From Caprella mutica (taxonomy: Eukaryota > Arthropoda > Malacostraca > Amphipoda > Caprellidae): a stretch of DNA of 64,000 nt. Below, one piece after another: positions 36,001-48,758 of this stretch. The notes under the pieces were generated by a model that searched no databases, had not been told where the DNA came from, and was given only the letters and a program-made list of their open reading frames with translations. The first letter of the stretch is position 1, and each line of letters opens with the position of its first letter. Made by a program: the position numbers and the translations under genes. The DNA lies in NCBI GenBank assembly GCA_947561585.1, contig CANNZV010002351.1:38307-102306 (forward strand). The letters are read 5' to 3'.

Positions 36001-39000
36001 CATTATCTTTTACGCGTTAGCTACGTATGTTTTCATCAAAATTTCAATACTGTTATCATTCAAATTGAGCTCCTTTTTTTAATTCAGCAACATTCATCAA
36101 GTCTGGTATGAACCAACAGCATCAAATCTTTCGCTAGCTAATTGAAATAAAATAGATCTGTAAACATTAGGAAAATGGAGATAACATTAATTCCTTGTAC
36201 ATAGCTTCAGTACCTAGCTAGCTATAGCATAAACAGGAGAAGTAGAACTGTTTATTATGAGACCTCTAAGGGAAAACTAATCAGCTTGTTTTCAATTTCA
36301 ATAGTTACGTATGGTAAGTTCAAGACGGTTCTACATTTTGGATCATAGCTGTAAGAAAAATTAAATAATTTGATATTCAAACTCATTATTTTGATTGGTA
36401 TCCATGGTACCTACCAATTTAAATAACAAGTTACAATATTAAATTTTATATCTTTTCATCAATGATGGAAAATGGGGAACCATGAGCGTTGATCCTAATG
36501 GGGAATATGATTATACATATATATCTTAATCTTTACTTGTTTCACTGCATAATGAAGACATTTATGGATAGCTACAAGCATTTATCTTGTGGATACAATG
36601 GATACAAACATTTACCTAGTGGATACAGTGGTACATCAGGGGTGGATGCTTTAGAAGACCTAATCACTTCAGAGGAAGATGGTTTGGTCTGACAGAGGTT
36701 CATCTTCTGCTCCAGTTCAGCCTGTTGCTGCTTTAGCTTCTCGTACCTCTCCATCATTACCTGGCCTGGTGTCTTCCTCTTTCCCAGGGGTCTGGTGTGA
36801 ACTCGGCCTGAAGGATGAGGAGGAAGAAGTATTGAATGCTGTAACTACTTCTACCATAATTATTATCAATAAGAGTAGCTTCCGATACTTGGTGTAGCTA
36901 GTAATCTGCATATACAGAATTTACTGAAACACCATAGCTACCTGAAAATACCTGATATAGCTACCGATACCTATACCCAAAAAATGGCTGATAGCTATAC
37001 TGAATAGCTACAGATGGTATCGGTACAGCCCTAGAAGTATTGACATTTGCGTGTAGCTAATTGATCTAAGGTAATTATTTCAATAGTAGAGAACAACAAT
37101 CCACTCCAGTTACTAGGAATGGAATAGATACAACTTATCAACATCCTATAACTACAGACTGCACTTCTCACCCAGTAAGTTTCCGACAGCACCAGGTCTT
37201 GCTATCCGTTTGATCCCAGCAGAAGTTTCTTCCAAGACATTCTTCTTAGTTTTCTTTTGGTCTGTAGTGGGGGGTGGAGAGGGTGGTTTCTGAAAGTCCT
37301 GGAAGGAGAAGAATACTTTACAACAGATGCTAGTCAGAAAAATTACAATGATATTCAATGCTAGATATTACCAATGGATATAGCTATATCCATTCAGCAT
37401 TAAATTAGTAAAATTAACAAAGAACGAGTAGCTAGCTAGCTAAAGAGTAGCTACTTATCTCAATAACAACTATTATTTTTTTATTTTAGTAGGGTCAATA
37501 ACAACTAAGAAGATGCAATATTACTATAAGCCTAGTACTTATCTCTATAATAACTACTAACTAGAATGATGATCAGCTATGTATATGTAGTTGAATGATG
37601 ATAAGCTATCTATGTATAGTTAGTTCAGTAACTACGTTATAAAATTCTATTGTTTTCAAGTTGTTGAGGTTCGACGTAGATAATGGACAAATAATAAATG
37701 ATCTTTAATGATTTTGTAGATAGCTATTTCAAAAACCAGAAAGAAATTTTATACTAATTTTTCTCGAACAAATTTTTTTCCCTATGGTATCCTTCAGGGT
37801 AGTGAATTAGCCCCACTTTTGTTTCATCTATTTCTAAATGAATTACAGAAGTTAAGGCTTCATGTATCATTCTACCTAACCTAATCGCCATAGTTTTGCT
37901 AACTTTACATATATCTACCTACTACCACACTCATATGGTCTCCCTCAGGGAGGTGAATTAGGACCACTTTTGTTTCTTCAATTTCTAAATCAATTAGGTA
38001 GTCAAGGATTCATCTACCTAACCAAATATCCATCTTTTGCTGGCTCTATATCTACCTACTGGCTTCTTCATATAATCTCCCTCAGGGAGGTGAATTTGGA
38101 CCACTTATTTTCCTTTTATTTTCAAATGAATTAGGTGGATGAAGCTTCGTCTACCATTCTACCTAACCTAATCCCCATACTTTTTGCTGACTATCTACCA
38201 ACTAACTACTTTCCTCACCTGATACATCTTCATGCACTCATCTTCAGTAACACTGTCATTCTCAGCATCATTGTAGATCATATTCTCCCAGTCTTCTGCG
38301 GTGATGGAATCCAAGGCGGACAAATCAGGAAGAGACGAATCTGAGGGCATGTCTTCATCAGCATCATCACCAATGTTATCAGCTTGGTCACCGATGTTAC
38401 CAAAGACATCATCAAAATCATTTCCATAATCACTGCTTGCAAAGGAATCCTTACTGGTGGTTTTGTTCTTATTATGGTCACGGCTCTCTTTGTCACTAGA
38501 ATGCGTCTTACTGGAACTTCCACTACTAGAACTCTTGTTAGAACTTATTTTCTTGTCACTTGAACTCTTCCTGTTGCTAGAACTAGCAATGTCGTTTGAG
38601 CTACTCTTTTTACCAGTTGAACTAGACTTCTTATGATCTGAACTCTTTTGACTAGAACTACTTCTTTTCAAACTCGAACTACTCTTTCTATCACTGGAAC
38701 TCTCTTTCTTAATACTGGAACTATCCTTCTTATCGCTTGAAGTTCTTCTTTTATCACTGGAACTACTTTTTTTATCACTGGAACTACTCTTTTTATCATT
38801 AGAACTATCTTTTTTAATAGTGGAGCTATCCTTTTTATCACTTGTACTATCTTTTTTATTACTGGAACTATCTCTTTTAATACTGGAGATATCTTTTTTA
38901 TCACTTGAACTATCTTTTTTATTGATAGAGCTACCCATTAGAACAGTAGAACTATCTTTTTTATCACTAGAACTGCTCTTCTTATCACTTGAGATATTGG

Positions 39001-42000
39001 TTTTTGAACTAGATCTGCTTTTCGATGGATGATCACTATTTGAACTCTTGGTATGACTTTTTCTATCATCAGGCTTGGAACCAGAGCTGCTTTTACTATG
39101 TTTGCTCGAAGTGCTACTGCTACTGCTTCTACTGTGAGAAGAGGAACTGCTTTTCTTGATTTCAGAGTGAGAGGACTTGTGGATAGTATTTTTATCCTCA
39201 ACAGCTGAAGTCAAATTGCAAGACAACTTCTCCACCAAACTCTCCTTCTGAATTGTCTGGATGCTAGTGGAGGACTTATCGAATATTGCAATTTCAGTCA
39301 GAGTTTCGGTTTTAGTGGAGAAGACAGCCGTAGCGGAATCTGATTGGCAGTTAGAGAAATCTTGTGTACCATCATGACTTTCAATAGATGAACTACGAGC
39401 TTTCTTTTTACTATCATCAGCATCACTCTGATCATTGAGCATATTACTATCTTTAATTTGAGACTCTTTAACTTCATCTTTTGTATCAGCTTCTTCTGAA
39501 TGTGTTCTATCTGTAGGCTTTACATAGGTTTTTTCACTATTTTTGATCACAGGTTTAGTGTCTTCATCGCTCTCGCTCTCGTCTTTCACAGCAGTGAGGT
39601 CTATCACTTCAAGGTCTTCTTGCTTCACTATACTCAGGTCAATCTTCCTCCTTTGTCTTCTTCTCTCTCTGAAAAAAAAATGACGTTCAATTTTATTCTT
39701 GATTTTAATGGAAAAATATTGTCTTGAAAAAAATTGACATTTAGAATTTAGTTGGATGAATTTTAAAAAATCAAACAATAAGCTAAAAGCTAGCTAACAA
39801 TCAGTTATTTCATATAGATTCATGGCCATCTAAGCAATTAGCTACATAGAAAGAAAGTTAAGGTGGGCTATAGAAGATTTTCTCTGGGTAGGCAGCCTTA
39901 CATAGTCAAAGTCCTAAGTCAAGTTAAAACACCACAGATATGAAATGTAGCTATCTAGAATAGTTATATTGCTGCATACATTTAGTTTAAATTAGCTTAG
40001 CTTGTCACAAATTAAAAAATTGTTCCAGGTATTATATTATTCAGTGAAATAAAAGCTATTAGAAGAATTGAACAACTATTTTGAATAGGAGAACATTCCC
40101 TACCAATATGAAGGAAATATTCCTATATCAACAATTAGTCCACCCTTACCTGTAATCATCACTGCTAGAGTAATCTGAAGATGAACTGGAATGTCTATGC
40201 TTCCTTTTCTTATATTTCTTTCTGCTCTTGTGTTTTGATTTCTTCTTCTTGTGTTTCTTATCCTTGCTTCTCTTGCTCCTTTTGCTCCTATAAGCACTGC
40301 CCTCACTTCCCTCTTCTTCAAGATCTGACTGATCTTCTTCCTTAACATCTTTCACAATATCTTCCTCATCTTCTACTTCACTTTTGACTTCCTTTTCATC
40401 AAAATCTTGAGATACTGAATCTTCCTCAGAGAAGGAAGAGTGGGAATAATTACGCCGCCTCTTGCTCTTACGCTTCTTCCTCTTGGATTTGCTTTCTTTG
40501 TGTCTACGTCTTCTTTTGTGTTCCCGATAAGATGACTCGCTACTAGATCGCATTCGCTTCCTATTCACAGTACTCGAAGTATCTGAATGAAAATCTTCCC
40601 CATCAGCACAGTCCTTCTTTTCAGAAACCTGACTTTCGGAAGTTTCTTCTTCAACTTCCATTTTTTCTTCTTTATCTATTGCAGATTGCTCTGCTTGTTC
40701 ATCTTCTTTATCCATATTTTCCTCTTCATCTTTATTTTCATCGCCTTTTCCTTCATCTGTTTGTTTTTCAGGAGCTTCGGATAGAATATGAGAATTATCA
40801 GGTACTTTATGATTGTTTGTTGAAGTTGATATCACATCTGTGATTTTATCAGATACAACACTAGAGAGACTAAGTAATTCTTTGCTAAGGTCAGCTTTTT
40901 TAGTTTCTGTAACTTCTACTGCAGTTTTTCTACTGTTTTTGTCATCAGTTGTAGCAAACCCACCATCCAATTTCTCAAGAAGAGCTTCCAAATCATCTCT
41001 AGCTATGATAGGTTTGGATTTTTTAACTAAACCAGGATTCCATGATTTCCTGCTTATCTGTGGGGCAGGTTGTACCATAATATGTTTACGAGTTTCTTCT
41101 TTCCCAGTAGGAACTTTTGCTTCAGAGTCTGATTCAATGCTTTTCTTCACTGCACTATTGTCTACTTCAGAGTTAAATCTTGTCTCTTCATTGATTTTAG
41201 ATTCTCCATTATTAAGATTCAACTCACCAGATGGATTTTCATTTTCACTGTCAGAAAAATCTGTGAGATTCCCCTCTGCGTCTTTGATAGCCTGTCTCTT
41301 TTTCTTCTCTTCACTCTTCATTCGGTTGAGCTCTTTGATTGGAGTGGGTCTATAGTCTGGATACACTGGTTTCTTGACACTCTGACAGGTTACAGATTTC
41401 ATGATAGCATTGGTATCCAGGTTACCCATCACTAGAGAAGCATCTATCTTACTCAGAAGAGGATTCTCTGCCAAATATTTCTTAACTGCCTCATTCACCA
41501 AACCCTTGAATAGGTCTGTAGATGCCAGAGATTCTGGGAATTCTTTCACTGTTTCATTTACAATTGGCTTAGGCTCTCCACTAGGTGTATCTTCACCAAC
41601 ATTGGTATTTATTTCATTGGTAGCAAGAGTTTCTAAATTTTCAGAGTTGCTTCTAGATGGTCGATCACTCTTATCATCAATATCTTCCGAATCAAGAGTC
41701 GAGAGATTAGCCTCGTCAATGAAAAGTTTATCATTTCCCTCCATTTCTTCATCACTGCTGGAACTTTCCACTTCCTTTGAAGGTTTTATGGGGTCTGAAA
41801 TTGGAATTTGAATTAAAACACGAAACTAGCTAGGTATCAACTGAGAATAATGTAGCTATTATTGAAGCTACAAGATAAACCTACTCGAGTAAAATATTCA
41901 ATATAGCTAGTATTGGTAATTTTATCTAGTAGCTAGCTAGTTACATTAAATTAAATAATCATAACATATGAGGCCCTTCATACAATGAGCTACAAATTTA

Positions 42001-42540
42001 TTCACCTTCTTTGGTGACATAGCCAACTTCTTTTGTTGGAGAGGTACTGTACTGGAATATAGGTACACTCAATGCGGAGGGGGGAGAAGCAAGCCACTTG
42101 GAGGAAGAAGGAGCTTGGACAGGGACATTAGCTAAAAAATATACATAATTAGTCTTCATAGAGACATTGAGTGTGATATTTCTCAAAACATATATTCCCT
42201 GCAGCTATGAGTCTATGACACATCTTCGATGTTTAATTTATGAACAAATTTTTTAATATGTTATCCATTATAAATAAAATACTGTCTTCGAGCTAATTTG
42301 AAATTTTATTTTAGCTATGTCAATAAAAACAAGATGATAACACTTGAAATATTTCTCACCATTGGTAAGTTTGTGCTAGGGTGAAGAAGTGAAAAAAAAG
42401 TAATTTTTACAAGCTACTGATAGCTACTAACCTGGTGGAATCTTGAACTTGTGGAAGAAATGACAATAAGGACGCCAGCAGTCTCCAGATTCATTGTCAG
42501 GACATGGAATGTTGCAGAAAAGTTTCTTGTGAGGAAACAT
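33030..42540 (-). CDS. REXO1: REXO1: RNA exonuclease 1 / elongin A-binding protein
   Basis: Ten GT-AG exons in phase: 42,432-42,540; 42,006-42,131; 40,150-41,794; 38,219-39,668; 37,172-37,298; 36,616-36,807; 35,704-35,876; 34,893-35,071; 33,399-34,489; 33,030-33,118. They sum to 5,181 nt (1,726 residues plus stop). The ATG at 42,538-42,540 follows an in-frame TAA. Residues 1-31 form a CCCH-like finger (C13, C21, C26, H30). About 79-627 is acidic then Lys/Arg/Ser-rich, and 627-1,110 is a Ser/Lys low-complexity region. An elongin A-binding segment with VRQRYLNSFIE lies at about 1,275-1,370. A Cys-rich module (CSRCG...CVYHW) starts near 1,477. The DEDDh 3'-5' exonuclease domain has ALDCEMS (D1569, E1571), GHSLESD (D1652) and HDSAEDA (H1701, D1706). 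All catalytic residues are present. It is longer than human REXO1 (about 1,220) because of the low-complexity exons. Expected nuclear; substrate not inferable. Confidence 0.96.
35362..35665. repeat. 27-bp minisatellite in a REXO1 intron, about 11 units
   Basis: The unit AACTAGGTAGTAGGTAAATT plus GTCGCAT repeats within the intron between exons at 34,893-35,071 and 35,704-35,876. Its multiple-of-three length creates a spurious open frame on the minus strand. Confidence 0.93.
36312..36490. mobile_element. Decayed MITE (family M1) in a REXO1 intron
   Basis: GGTAAGTTCAAGACGGTTCT at the left, TTGGTATCCATGGTACC in the centre and GGAAAATGGGGAACCATGAG at the right resemble the M1 family with terminal decay. 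Confidence 0.5.
37760..38200 (+). pseudogene. Three tandem reverse-transcriptase motif fragments in a REXO1 intron
   Basis: Three diverged direct repeats, spaced about 137-151 bp (starts near 37,784, 37,934 and 38,071), each encode on the plus strand a non-LTR retrotransposon RT motif. They read YGILQGSELAPLLFHLFLNE, then YGLPQGGELGPLLFLQFLNQ, then NLPQGGEFGPLIFLLFSNE. Compare the family pattern G(V/I)PQGSxLGPxLFxxxxNDL. The rest of the RT is missing. They are antisense to REXO1 and end about 20 bp from the exon boundary at 38,219. Confidence 0.7.
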
Positions 42541-45500
42541 CACTGCATCGAGAATTTACAGATCTATATCTTAAAATGAGAAGCTAACACCTAGCTATTG
42601 TAGCTGAACTAATTTAGTGTTACACATGTAATCTAATCTGGAAAAGTTTAAAAAATACAGCTATAATCTAAAAAGAATCACCCTGATCCAGTCTACTAAA
42701 ACTGGTAAAGTGTTTGCATATATCTCTTTCTGTTCATAACTTCATAGTAAAAATTATTATAAATTTAGGGAATAATTAATAATTTTTCACAGTAAAATTA
42801 ATATGAATATGGTAGGTAATTCAAAATTGTTGAATTATTACTAATTTGCTATACTCTGCATTAATAATTGGATCTCTGACACAGTGTCACACACTCAAAG
42901 ACTATTATTAATTCAACCATTGATTGATTGCTGCGCATTTGAATGATTTGCGGTACATTAAATGCAACCTTAGATATAATTATAATAAGTCATGTTCCAG
43001 TCTGTATTTGATGCACAAATTCTCACTGACTTTTTTCAAAAAGTTGAAGAAATCTAGCAACAATTTGGATGATCCACTATCATTTTCCCAATTTGGCCAC
43101 TGAAAATTACTGGTATTATTACTAACATAGGAATAAATAGCCAAGAATCCAGTGACTTTGCCAGATTATTTTTTCCCCATTGAAGAAGATTTTCTTGCAA
43201 TGTCGGTTGACTTTTGGCTATTTATTCCTGTATTTCATGAGTCTGTATTTCATGGGAAATTTCATCGACATGTAAGTGGAATTTTTCCCCCGGCAAATGG
43301 AGAGTTTATGAGCCATACTATTTTACTAATCTGCAGAATACCAGTCAACAGAATATGGGACATTTTTAACATTTTCTGTGCAAACAATCATTAATTACCT
43401 CCTACCTATATTTAAATGTATTAACTGAGAACAGAACAGAAGCCAAATTGGAGGATTTCTTTATGAACACTGAACACATTACCACTTCCTGCTGTCAGGG
43501 CAGAATATGGGAGATATTTGGGATATTCTCTACAAAAATTTTGAACTAATTCCTATATTTACATCAATATAGCTACGAACACTTCTGAATTAATTTCTAT
43601 GCTCCAGTCTGTATATACCTATTTGGTGAACAGAAACCAACTGACTTGTGTTCAAAACGTCGAAAAAATCCACTAACGGTCCAACATATTTCATGATATT
43701 TGGCTGATCCACCAACATTTTCTTCATTTAGCCTCAGGTAATAAAGCATGTTCAAACACGCCATTTTAATGGCGAGTTTGTGACAGTTATTTTGAGTCCT
43801 TCAATTGCAAATGGTGAGAAAAATCTAATTTTCTCCTATGCTAGTGATGATACTATGTTATTTTGGAGAGAATTTATGATAAATTTCCAAACTGCAGAAA
43901 CTGGGCCAAGTAATAAAGCATGTCCAAACTCACCATTTTAATGGCAAGTTTGTGACAGTTATTTTGAGCCCTTCAATTGCAAATGGCGAGTTTTATCTAT
44001 TTTTCTCCTATGCTACAATGTTATATTGGAGAGAATTTATGAAAATTTGATAATTTTGGAGAGAATTTGTTGAATTTTGGAGAGAGCTGGAGAGACAAAT
44101 GGCAAGTTTATGAGACATACTATTTTACTGGGAAACTGTTCTCCAAGAAATCCTCTATTTCAGCTTCAGGTCTCAGTAAAATACATGTAAATATAGGAGG
44201 AAATTAATAATTGTTCACACAGAAAATGTTAAAAATGTCCCATATTCTGCAGACTGGATAAATTTGATCATTTGGGAGAGAAATTTGATGATTTTTGGCC
44301 AGTTTCAGTCTGCAAATCATGCACAATCTGTCTCTAGATATTTAACTTTTGCAGCAATTTCTCTTCATGGATTTTTGAATTTATTTCCAAAATAACCAAA
44401 AATCTCAAAATGCTCTCCAACAATTAAATGTAAACATAGGAATTAGTTAGAAAATTGTTGCCATCCACCGGATAATTCAGGAGATTAGTGTGAAGGCCCT
44501 AGTTTCTAAAATCTAAATAGTTGCCGGATAAACTTCACAACTTCATGCATCTTTTGCAGACTGGATTTTTGGACCATATTTCAGAGGCTGGAAAATAGTA
44601 AGCCAATTTTTGAGCCAACATTTTATAAAAATGGTCATCCAAGCCAATTTGGCTCATTTTTATTTTTTTTGAAGATTTCAAGCCAAAATTAACATGGGAA
44701 CATAGGAATTAATTCAAAATTTAAAGCCAATTAGTCATATCCAAGTTTTGACCTTTTAAGCTTTTGAAATCTAAGGCTCTAAGCCAACTAATTGGCTTTA
44801 ACTGACATAATTTTTTTTTATTGAAAATAATATTCTGTCAAAGTCGGTGGTAACATAGACTACTTATTCATATGTTACCGTTAATTTTTGGTGGGAAAAT
44901 GGGTAAAATGTTGGTGGATTTTTTCAGCTTTTTCAAAAAGTCAGTGGAATTTTGTGCACCAAATACAGACTGGGACTGTACTCTATGATAATTTGGTAAA
45001 TTCCACCGACTTGTCGGTGGACCAGGTAATAAAGCATGTTCAAACTCGTCATTTTAATGGCAAGTTTGTGACAGTTATTTTGAGCCATTAAAAGTCAAAT
45101 GGCGAGAAATATCTAATTTTCTCCTATGCTACAATGTTATTTTGGCCATGTTTTAAAGTGTGGCAGGAAAGTTGCCAGTTTAGTGAGAAAATGAATCCAG
45201 GTCGCCACATTTAAGGTACTTTAAATGAAAGATTTGAGTTCCTTGTGAAGATTGTACACTTGGAAATATCCTTATGCTCAATGCCTGATGCATGTGCATC
45301 TCTTGAGACTATTTTAGGAATGATTTAGTTGTTATATACAGATTTTCCAACTTATTTAACCCCTCAAAAGTCGCCAATATATTGGCGACTTTGTCCATAC
45401 TTTAAAACATGGTATTTTGGAGAGAATTTATGATAATTTGATCATTTTGGAGAGAAATTTGGTGATTTTGAAGAGAGCTGGAGAGTTAAATGGAGAGTTT

Positions 45501-46106
45501 GGGAACCATACTATTTTACTTGGTCGGTGGAATTTTTCTTCAGTGAAAATAATATTCTTGCAAAGTTGGTTGATTCTTAGCTATTTAATTTTATTCCTAT
45601 GTTAGTACCAGTCTGCCAGTTTGTATTTGGTGCACTGAACTCCTCTGACTTTTTCAAAAATCTGAGAAATAGCTGCCAACATTTTTCATCAATTTGTCTA
45701 GTCCTCCCAACATTTTTCCAGTTTCTCCTCCAAAAATTAATGGTAATATAGGAATTAATAGCTAAATATCCTCCGACATTGCAGGAATTTTTTTATTAGA
45801 GAAATTGAATATCTCGTGACATATCTCTGGAATTTACCACCAAATACAATCTGGCCAGTCTGTATTTGGTGCACAAAATCCCACAGACCATGTTTCAAAG
45901 TGTGGCAGGAAAGTCGCCAGTTTAGTGAGAAAATTGATACAGGTCGCCACATTTAAGGTACTTTAAATGAGTAATTTGACTTCCTAGTGACGATTTTACA
46001 CTTGCAAACATCCTTATAATTCATGTCTGATGCATGTGCATCTCTTAAGACTATTTTGTGTGTGATTTACTTGTTATTTACATGTTTTTCAACTTATTTA
46101 ACCCCT
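42541..46106. repeat. Mosaic of short modules recurring in both orientations
   Basis: No gene was recognised. Modules recur many times here and on to about 47,820. They include AAAGCATGTYCAAACTCGCC with GCGAGTTTGTGACAGTTATT (about 43,745, 43,917, 45,027, 47,201), GGTAACATAGGAATTAATT, CAGTCTGTATTTGGTGCAC, AAGTCGGTGG/CCACCGACTT and TGTCCCATATTCTGCAGACT. Several appear inverted relative to each other. The block looks like accumulated non-autonomous foldback fragments. Confidence 0.65.
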
Positions 46107-46114
46107 TAAAAGTC

Positions 46115-47531
46115 GATACGTATCTAAAAGCTGAGCGGCGCACACCAGTACGGCGCACCAGATTACGGCGCACCACTGTACATTCTATTAGATAGGTAAT
46201 TTGAATACAGATTAATGATAAATGGAGTTAATTTGATAGGTACTTACCTAATTCTAATTGTCGTATCAAATTCATGTCTGACGCCTGACGGTACCTGAAT
46301 CCAATGTTTATACTACACAGTTTAATTATTCAATTCCAGACTGCAGGAACTGGTAAAGTGTTCTCCAAGAAATCCTCTATTTTAGCTTCTGTTCTCAGTA
46401 AATTACAAGTAAATATAGGAGGAAATTAAATTAAGGATTGTTCGCACAGAAAATGTTAAAAATGTCCCATGTTCTGCAGACTGGATTCGATTGAGATGTT
46501 AAATTTGGAATAGAAAATAAAATTCATCATAGAAAACTGTATTTGTAATTTTATGGGGTAACTATTGTAAACTTTCAGTCTGAGGTGTCCAGTCTGCGAC
46601 TCTGCAGAATGTGTCTCTTCTCCAGTCTGCAGAATATGTGAGATATTTGGGATAATCTCTCCGAACAATTTTGAATTAATTCCTATATTTGCATTAATTT
46701 TGCTACGAACACTTCTGAATTAATCCCTATATTTACATTAATTTTGCTACGAACAGAATAAGAGATCTCTACGAACACTTTACCAGTTTCTGCAGACTGG
46801 TCTCTTCTCCCGGAGAGACTTAAATTTGAGAGAGAGCTACTCTCTGACTCTCAGTAGCAGATTCAGAATCTCCCGCAGCTATATTAATGGTAACATAGGA
46901 ATTAATTCAAAATCTCCCGCAGCTAAATTAATGGTAACATAGGAATTAATTAAAGATCTCCGGCAGAGATCTCCAATTTCTAAAATTCAATCAAAAACTC
47001 CCGCAGAGAGTCTTGGAAAAATGTTCCATATTCTGCAGACTGGTGAGTTGTAAATAAAAACTTATCAGTTAGCCGTTATGTAGATGTATCGGGGGGCGTG
47101 CCGCCCCCCGAACCCCCCTGCCAGTGCCAGGTCATTAAACAATTATGAAGTGTGCAGAACAACAAACTAGCGGATACAACACACTAGTCCCAAGTAATAA
47201 AGCATGTCCAAACTCGCCATTTTAATGGCGAGTTTGTGACAGTTATTTTGAGCTCTTCAATTGCAAATGGCGAGTTTTATCTGTTTTTCTCCTATGCTAC
47301 AATGTTATTTTGGAGAGAATTAATGATAATTTGATCATTTTGGAGAGAAATTGTTGAATTTTGGAAAGAGCTGGAGAGACAAATGGTGAGTTTACGAGAC
47401 ATTCTATTTTACCAGGCACACTACATAAGTTTTTACTTTTTCACATTGAGGTCATTAATAGAAAGTACAGTGGTGCGCCGTATTGTAGTGCGCCGTAATG
47501 TGGTGCGCCGCTCAGCTTTTAGATACTTATG
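46115..47531. mobile_element. 1.4-kb TIR element with an 8-bp target duplication
   Basis: TAAAAGTC flanks both sides (46,107-46,114; 47,532-47,539). TIRs of about 67 bp begin GTATCTAAAAGCTGAGCGGC on each end and contain three tandem GGCGCACC-type repeats. An uninterrupted related site occurs at about 45,361-45,410 (CCCCTCAAAAGTCGCCAATA). No transposase is present. The 8-bp duplication fits hAT-type elements, although the termini are not classic hAT. The interior contains the same modules as the surrounding mosaic. Confidence 0.82.
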
Positions 47532-47539
47532 TAAAAGTC

Positions 47540-48294
47540 ACCAATATACTGGCGACTTTGTCCACACTTTAAAACATGGCCCACGGACTTTCTCAAAAAG
47601 CTGAAATATCAACCAAAAATTTACAGTATTTTTGCTGATCCACCAACATTTTCCCAATTTATCCACCGAAAATTAATGGTAACATAGGAATAAATAGCTA
47701 AAAATCCACCGACTTTGCCAGAATATTAATATTCAAAGGTGAAAAAAATTCCACCAACATGTCGGTGGAATTTACCCAGTCTGTTCTACTTGAAGTACTT
47801 GAAGTAGAACAGGTTACTTAGACATGAATACTTTCAAGCGTCAGGCGGGAAAGAAAATGACTCACCATTGTAAATGCTGCATTATTGCATTACATGATAC
47901 AATAAACCGGAACGGAGTCACGGACCAGACGAAACTGATTTTTTTTTTATACAATTTGCCCCTTTTTGTGCCATTTGGTCTTTATCGAAGCAACTCGCGT
48001 GATACAGTAAGTCTGTGAGGACAAGCCCCTCGTATCCCTTCAACTGGACCGCTGAAATACCTTTATAACAATACATTTATTATTTAGAATTTTCAGATTC
48101 CTGCATTCCACTCAAGGCTATATCTTAGAGTCGGAAATCTGCTTACCTTGAAGGCAAATTAACATGAAAATCCTTGAGGTAGCAGCTGCCATACAATATA
48201 TAAAGGAAAATTGGTTTATGATATCAGTCTGAGCATATATCGATTGTTTTAATGGAAACAATTATATTAGTACTATTTAGTTAGGTATCATACT
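47540..48294. other. Intergenic sequence, right end of the mosaic
   Basis: More mosaic modules (CCACCGACTTTGCC; AATTCCACC...GGTGGAATT) run to about 47,800. A 64-residue frame at 47,824-48,018 begins MNTFKRQAGKKMTHHCKCC, but there is no homology I recognise and no splice context, so it is not called. Confidence 0.35.
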
Positions 48295-48334
48295 ATTTAG
48301 GACCGTTCCTGTTATAACAGGAACGGTCCTAAAT
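48295..48334. repeat. Perfect 40-bp palindrome
   Basis: Two perfect 20-bp arms centre on 48,314/48,315: ATTTAGGACCGTTCCTGTTA and its exact reverse complement. It lies immediately outside the left arm of the long-TIR composite. Confidence 0.9.
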
Positions 48335-48758
48335 TGTATCCCAACAAACATAATATGAATGTCGATTAGATGCAGTTTGCTGTCGAATTCGTAGCGCTAA
48401 CGGTGGGTATCGACTTAGTAACCATTTCGACTCATAGTAGATATCGAAATGTCTGTTTCTAAATGATATCTGAATTTAAACTTCGAGTAAAAACACGAAA
48501 ACCGATATATGGTTTTAACAGCATCATCTTGACGTCGGCATGTCTGTTTCCAAACGATATCTGAATTTATACTTCGACCAGAAGTGCGAAAACAGTGAGT
48601 ACGTAGTTTTAAAAAAATCGTTTAAAATTTGGAAATTCATTTTCTTATCTTCCTGTTTTCTAATGCGTATAGAAACGTAGGAATTATTTCTATTCAATTG
48701 GATTGTACCTTTCAGCTTTCTATATAACGTACGTTGTGCTCCCTTTAAACTATACCCA

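Noticed and set aside
40813..41811. Plus-strand frames of 180 and 136 residues
   Set aside because: Antisense shadows of the large REXO1 exon; codon structure and splice phases support the minus strand.
47824..48018. 64-residue plus-strand frame (MNTFKRQAGKKMTHH...)
   Set aside because: No recognisable domain, no supporting splice partner, and it lies at the edge of a repeat mosaic.
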